Part shown: positions 7,038-8,040 of the stretch, one piece after another
Layout of the letters: each line of letters opens with the position of its first letter
How positions within the stretch are numbered: position 1 is the first letter of the stretch
DNA from: Gammaproteobacteria bacterium
GTDB taxonomy: Bacteria; Pseudomonadota; Gammaproteobacteria; SZUA-21
DNA length: 8,040 nucleotides
Direction of reading: 5' to 3'
NCBI GenBank assembly: GCA_027021095.1
Contig: JALUUZ010000449.1
Location: 1 to 8,040, forward strand
The notes under the pieces: generated by a model
Told to the model about the DNA's origin: nothing
Database searches by the model: none
The model's input: the letters and a program-made list of their open reading frames with translations, nothing else
Position numbers and translations under genes: made by a program

Positions 7038-8040
7038 CTATTTGCCGCGTGCGAGTTGTTTGTGTGCACGTGAAAAGTCCCCGGAGCACAACGCACCGAT
7101 GATCGACAGTTCACCTGCCATGCACACTGCGGCACAGACCTCGGCGAAAGCCATCGCGTTGTCACTTCCAGCGAGGCCAAGCAGCTGCAGGCAGGCCTGC
7201 TGGCTGGGCAGGCCGGTGCCGCCGCCTACCGTGCCGACGATCAGGTTTGGCAGTGTGACGCTGGCGTAGAGCCCGCCTTGCGCGTCGATCTCGAACCGGG
7301 TTACACCGACGGAGGACTCCGCGACACAGGCGGCATCCTGGCCGCAGGCGATATACATGGCCGCCAGGCCGTTGGCGTAGTGTCCTTGTACGCCAATGGT
7401 GCCGCTGAGTACACCGCCGAGTGCCGACATCCGCCAGTAGTCGACCATTTGTTGCGGGGTGGTATGCAGCACCTCTTTGATCAGTGCTGCCGGGATATTG
7501 ATTTCGGTGGCTACCTTTTTGCCGCGCACGCCGAGAAAGGACAGCGCGCTGGCTTTTTTGTCGCCCGACATATTGGCCTCGATAAAACAGTATTGCAGGT
7601 CGACCGGGCTGTGTTTCTTGATATAGGCAACGATTTCATCGGTTGCCAGCGTGACCATGTTCTGGCCGGCGGCATCGCCGGTAGTGTAGTCGAAGTTGAG
7701 ATAGACATGGTTACCTTCGACGGTGACGTGCATGTCCTTGAGCCGGCCGAACCGGCTCGTCTGTGCCGCGATCCCGGCGAAGGTCTCATACTGTTGTGTG
7801 GCCCAATTGACAAAGCGGCCGGCGTCCAGCAGGTTGGCGAACGCGAAACCGGGCGCCCGGCTGACGCCGTGACTCAACACCGCAGAGGCGGCGCCGCCCG
7901 CACGGGTAATCAGCTGTGCCCCCCGGTTGTAGGAAGCGACCAGTGCGGCTTCGGTGGTTGCCAGTGGCACATAGTAATCGTCTTGTGCATGCAGGCCGTT
8001 GACGCGCAGCGGCCCGGCGATACCGACCGGCACCTTGACG
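7038..8040 (-). CDS. Class I HMG-CoA reductase, 3' part (5' end lies beyond the right edge)
   Basis: The enzyme reduces HMG-CoA to mevalonate with two NADPH, the committed step of the mevalonate route to isoprenoids. The visible 334 codons hold most of the catalytic region. Numbering from the GTG (Val) codon at 8033, which is internal and not a start: PVGIAGPL (2-9), ATTEAALVAS with catalytic Glu28, TTGDAAGQNM (117-126, dinucleotide-binding DAMGxNM loop), SGDKKAS with catalytic Lys159, ACGQDAAC with catalytic Asp233, GTVGGGTGLPSQQACL (267-282), MAGELS (305-310), and the C-terminal FSRAHKQLARGK with catalytic His324. All four catalytic residues are present, so the enzyme should be active. GTVGGGT and the close match to the human and archaeal order of motifs point to class I rather than the class II (Pseudomonas mevalonii) form. 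The N-terminus is missing, so membrane anchoring cannot be judged. It is the most upstream visible gene of the operon. Confidence 0.95.
   Translation of the reverse strand, partial: VKVPVGIAGPLRVNGLHAQDDYYVPLATTEAALVASYNRGAQLITRAGGAASAVLSHGVSRAPGFAFANLLDAGRFVNWATQQYETFAGIAAQTSRFGRLKDMHVTVEGNHVYLNFDYTTGDAAGQNMVTLATDEIVAYIKKHSPVDLQYCFIEANMSGDKKASALSFLGVRGKKVATEINIPAALIKEVLHTTPQQMVDYWRMSALGGVLSGTIGVQGHYANGLAAMYIACGQDAACVAESSVGVTRFEIDAQGGLYASVTLPNLIVGTVGGGTGLPSQQACLQLLGLAGSDNAMAFAEVCAAVCMAGELSIIGALCSGDFSRAHKQLARGK

Overview
The window is GC-rich by eye and looks like dense bacterial coding DNA. Six protein genes all lie on the minus strand, with no gap over 26 bases. Their products resemble proteobacterial proteins, and a GC-rich gammaproteobacterium is my best guess. 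That rests on protein style and codon use only; there is no rRNA or other marker gene here.

Reading in the direction of transcription (right to left): the 3' part of a class I HMG-CoA reductase (7038-8040, cut by the right edge); a UbiA-family membrane prenyltransferase (6083-7036); a large protein with an ATP-grasp PEP-synthase-type N-terminus and a phosphohistidine C-terminal domain but no PEP barrel (3351-6056); a DUF3419/BtaA-like 3-amino-3-carboxypropyl transferase with a striking Arg-rich repeat at its N-terminus (2081-3358); a dolichol/phytol-kinase-like membrane protein with an extra membrane half (738-2087); and the 5' part of a GNAT-type acyltransferase (1-711, cut by the left edge).

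The junctions are a 1-base gap, a 26-base gap, an 8-base overlap, a 7-base overlap and a 26-base gap. I see no internal terminator or promoter, so the six genes are probably one operon that begins and ends outside the window.

The functions fit a lipid theme. HMG-CoA reductase makes mevalonate, UbiA proteins move prenyl groups, the dolichol/phytol-kinase family phosphorylates polyprenyl alcohols, and BtaA-like enzymes put an aminocarboxypropyl head group on a lipid hydroxyl. The PEP-synthase-like protein looks like a phosphotransferase that works on a small molecule, and the GNAT could acylate an amine. My inference is that the operon makes or recycles a modified isoprenoid or polar lipid, possibly one with a homoserine-like head group. 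I know of no described pathway with this exact set. The product and the order of steps cannot be read from the sequence.
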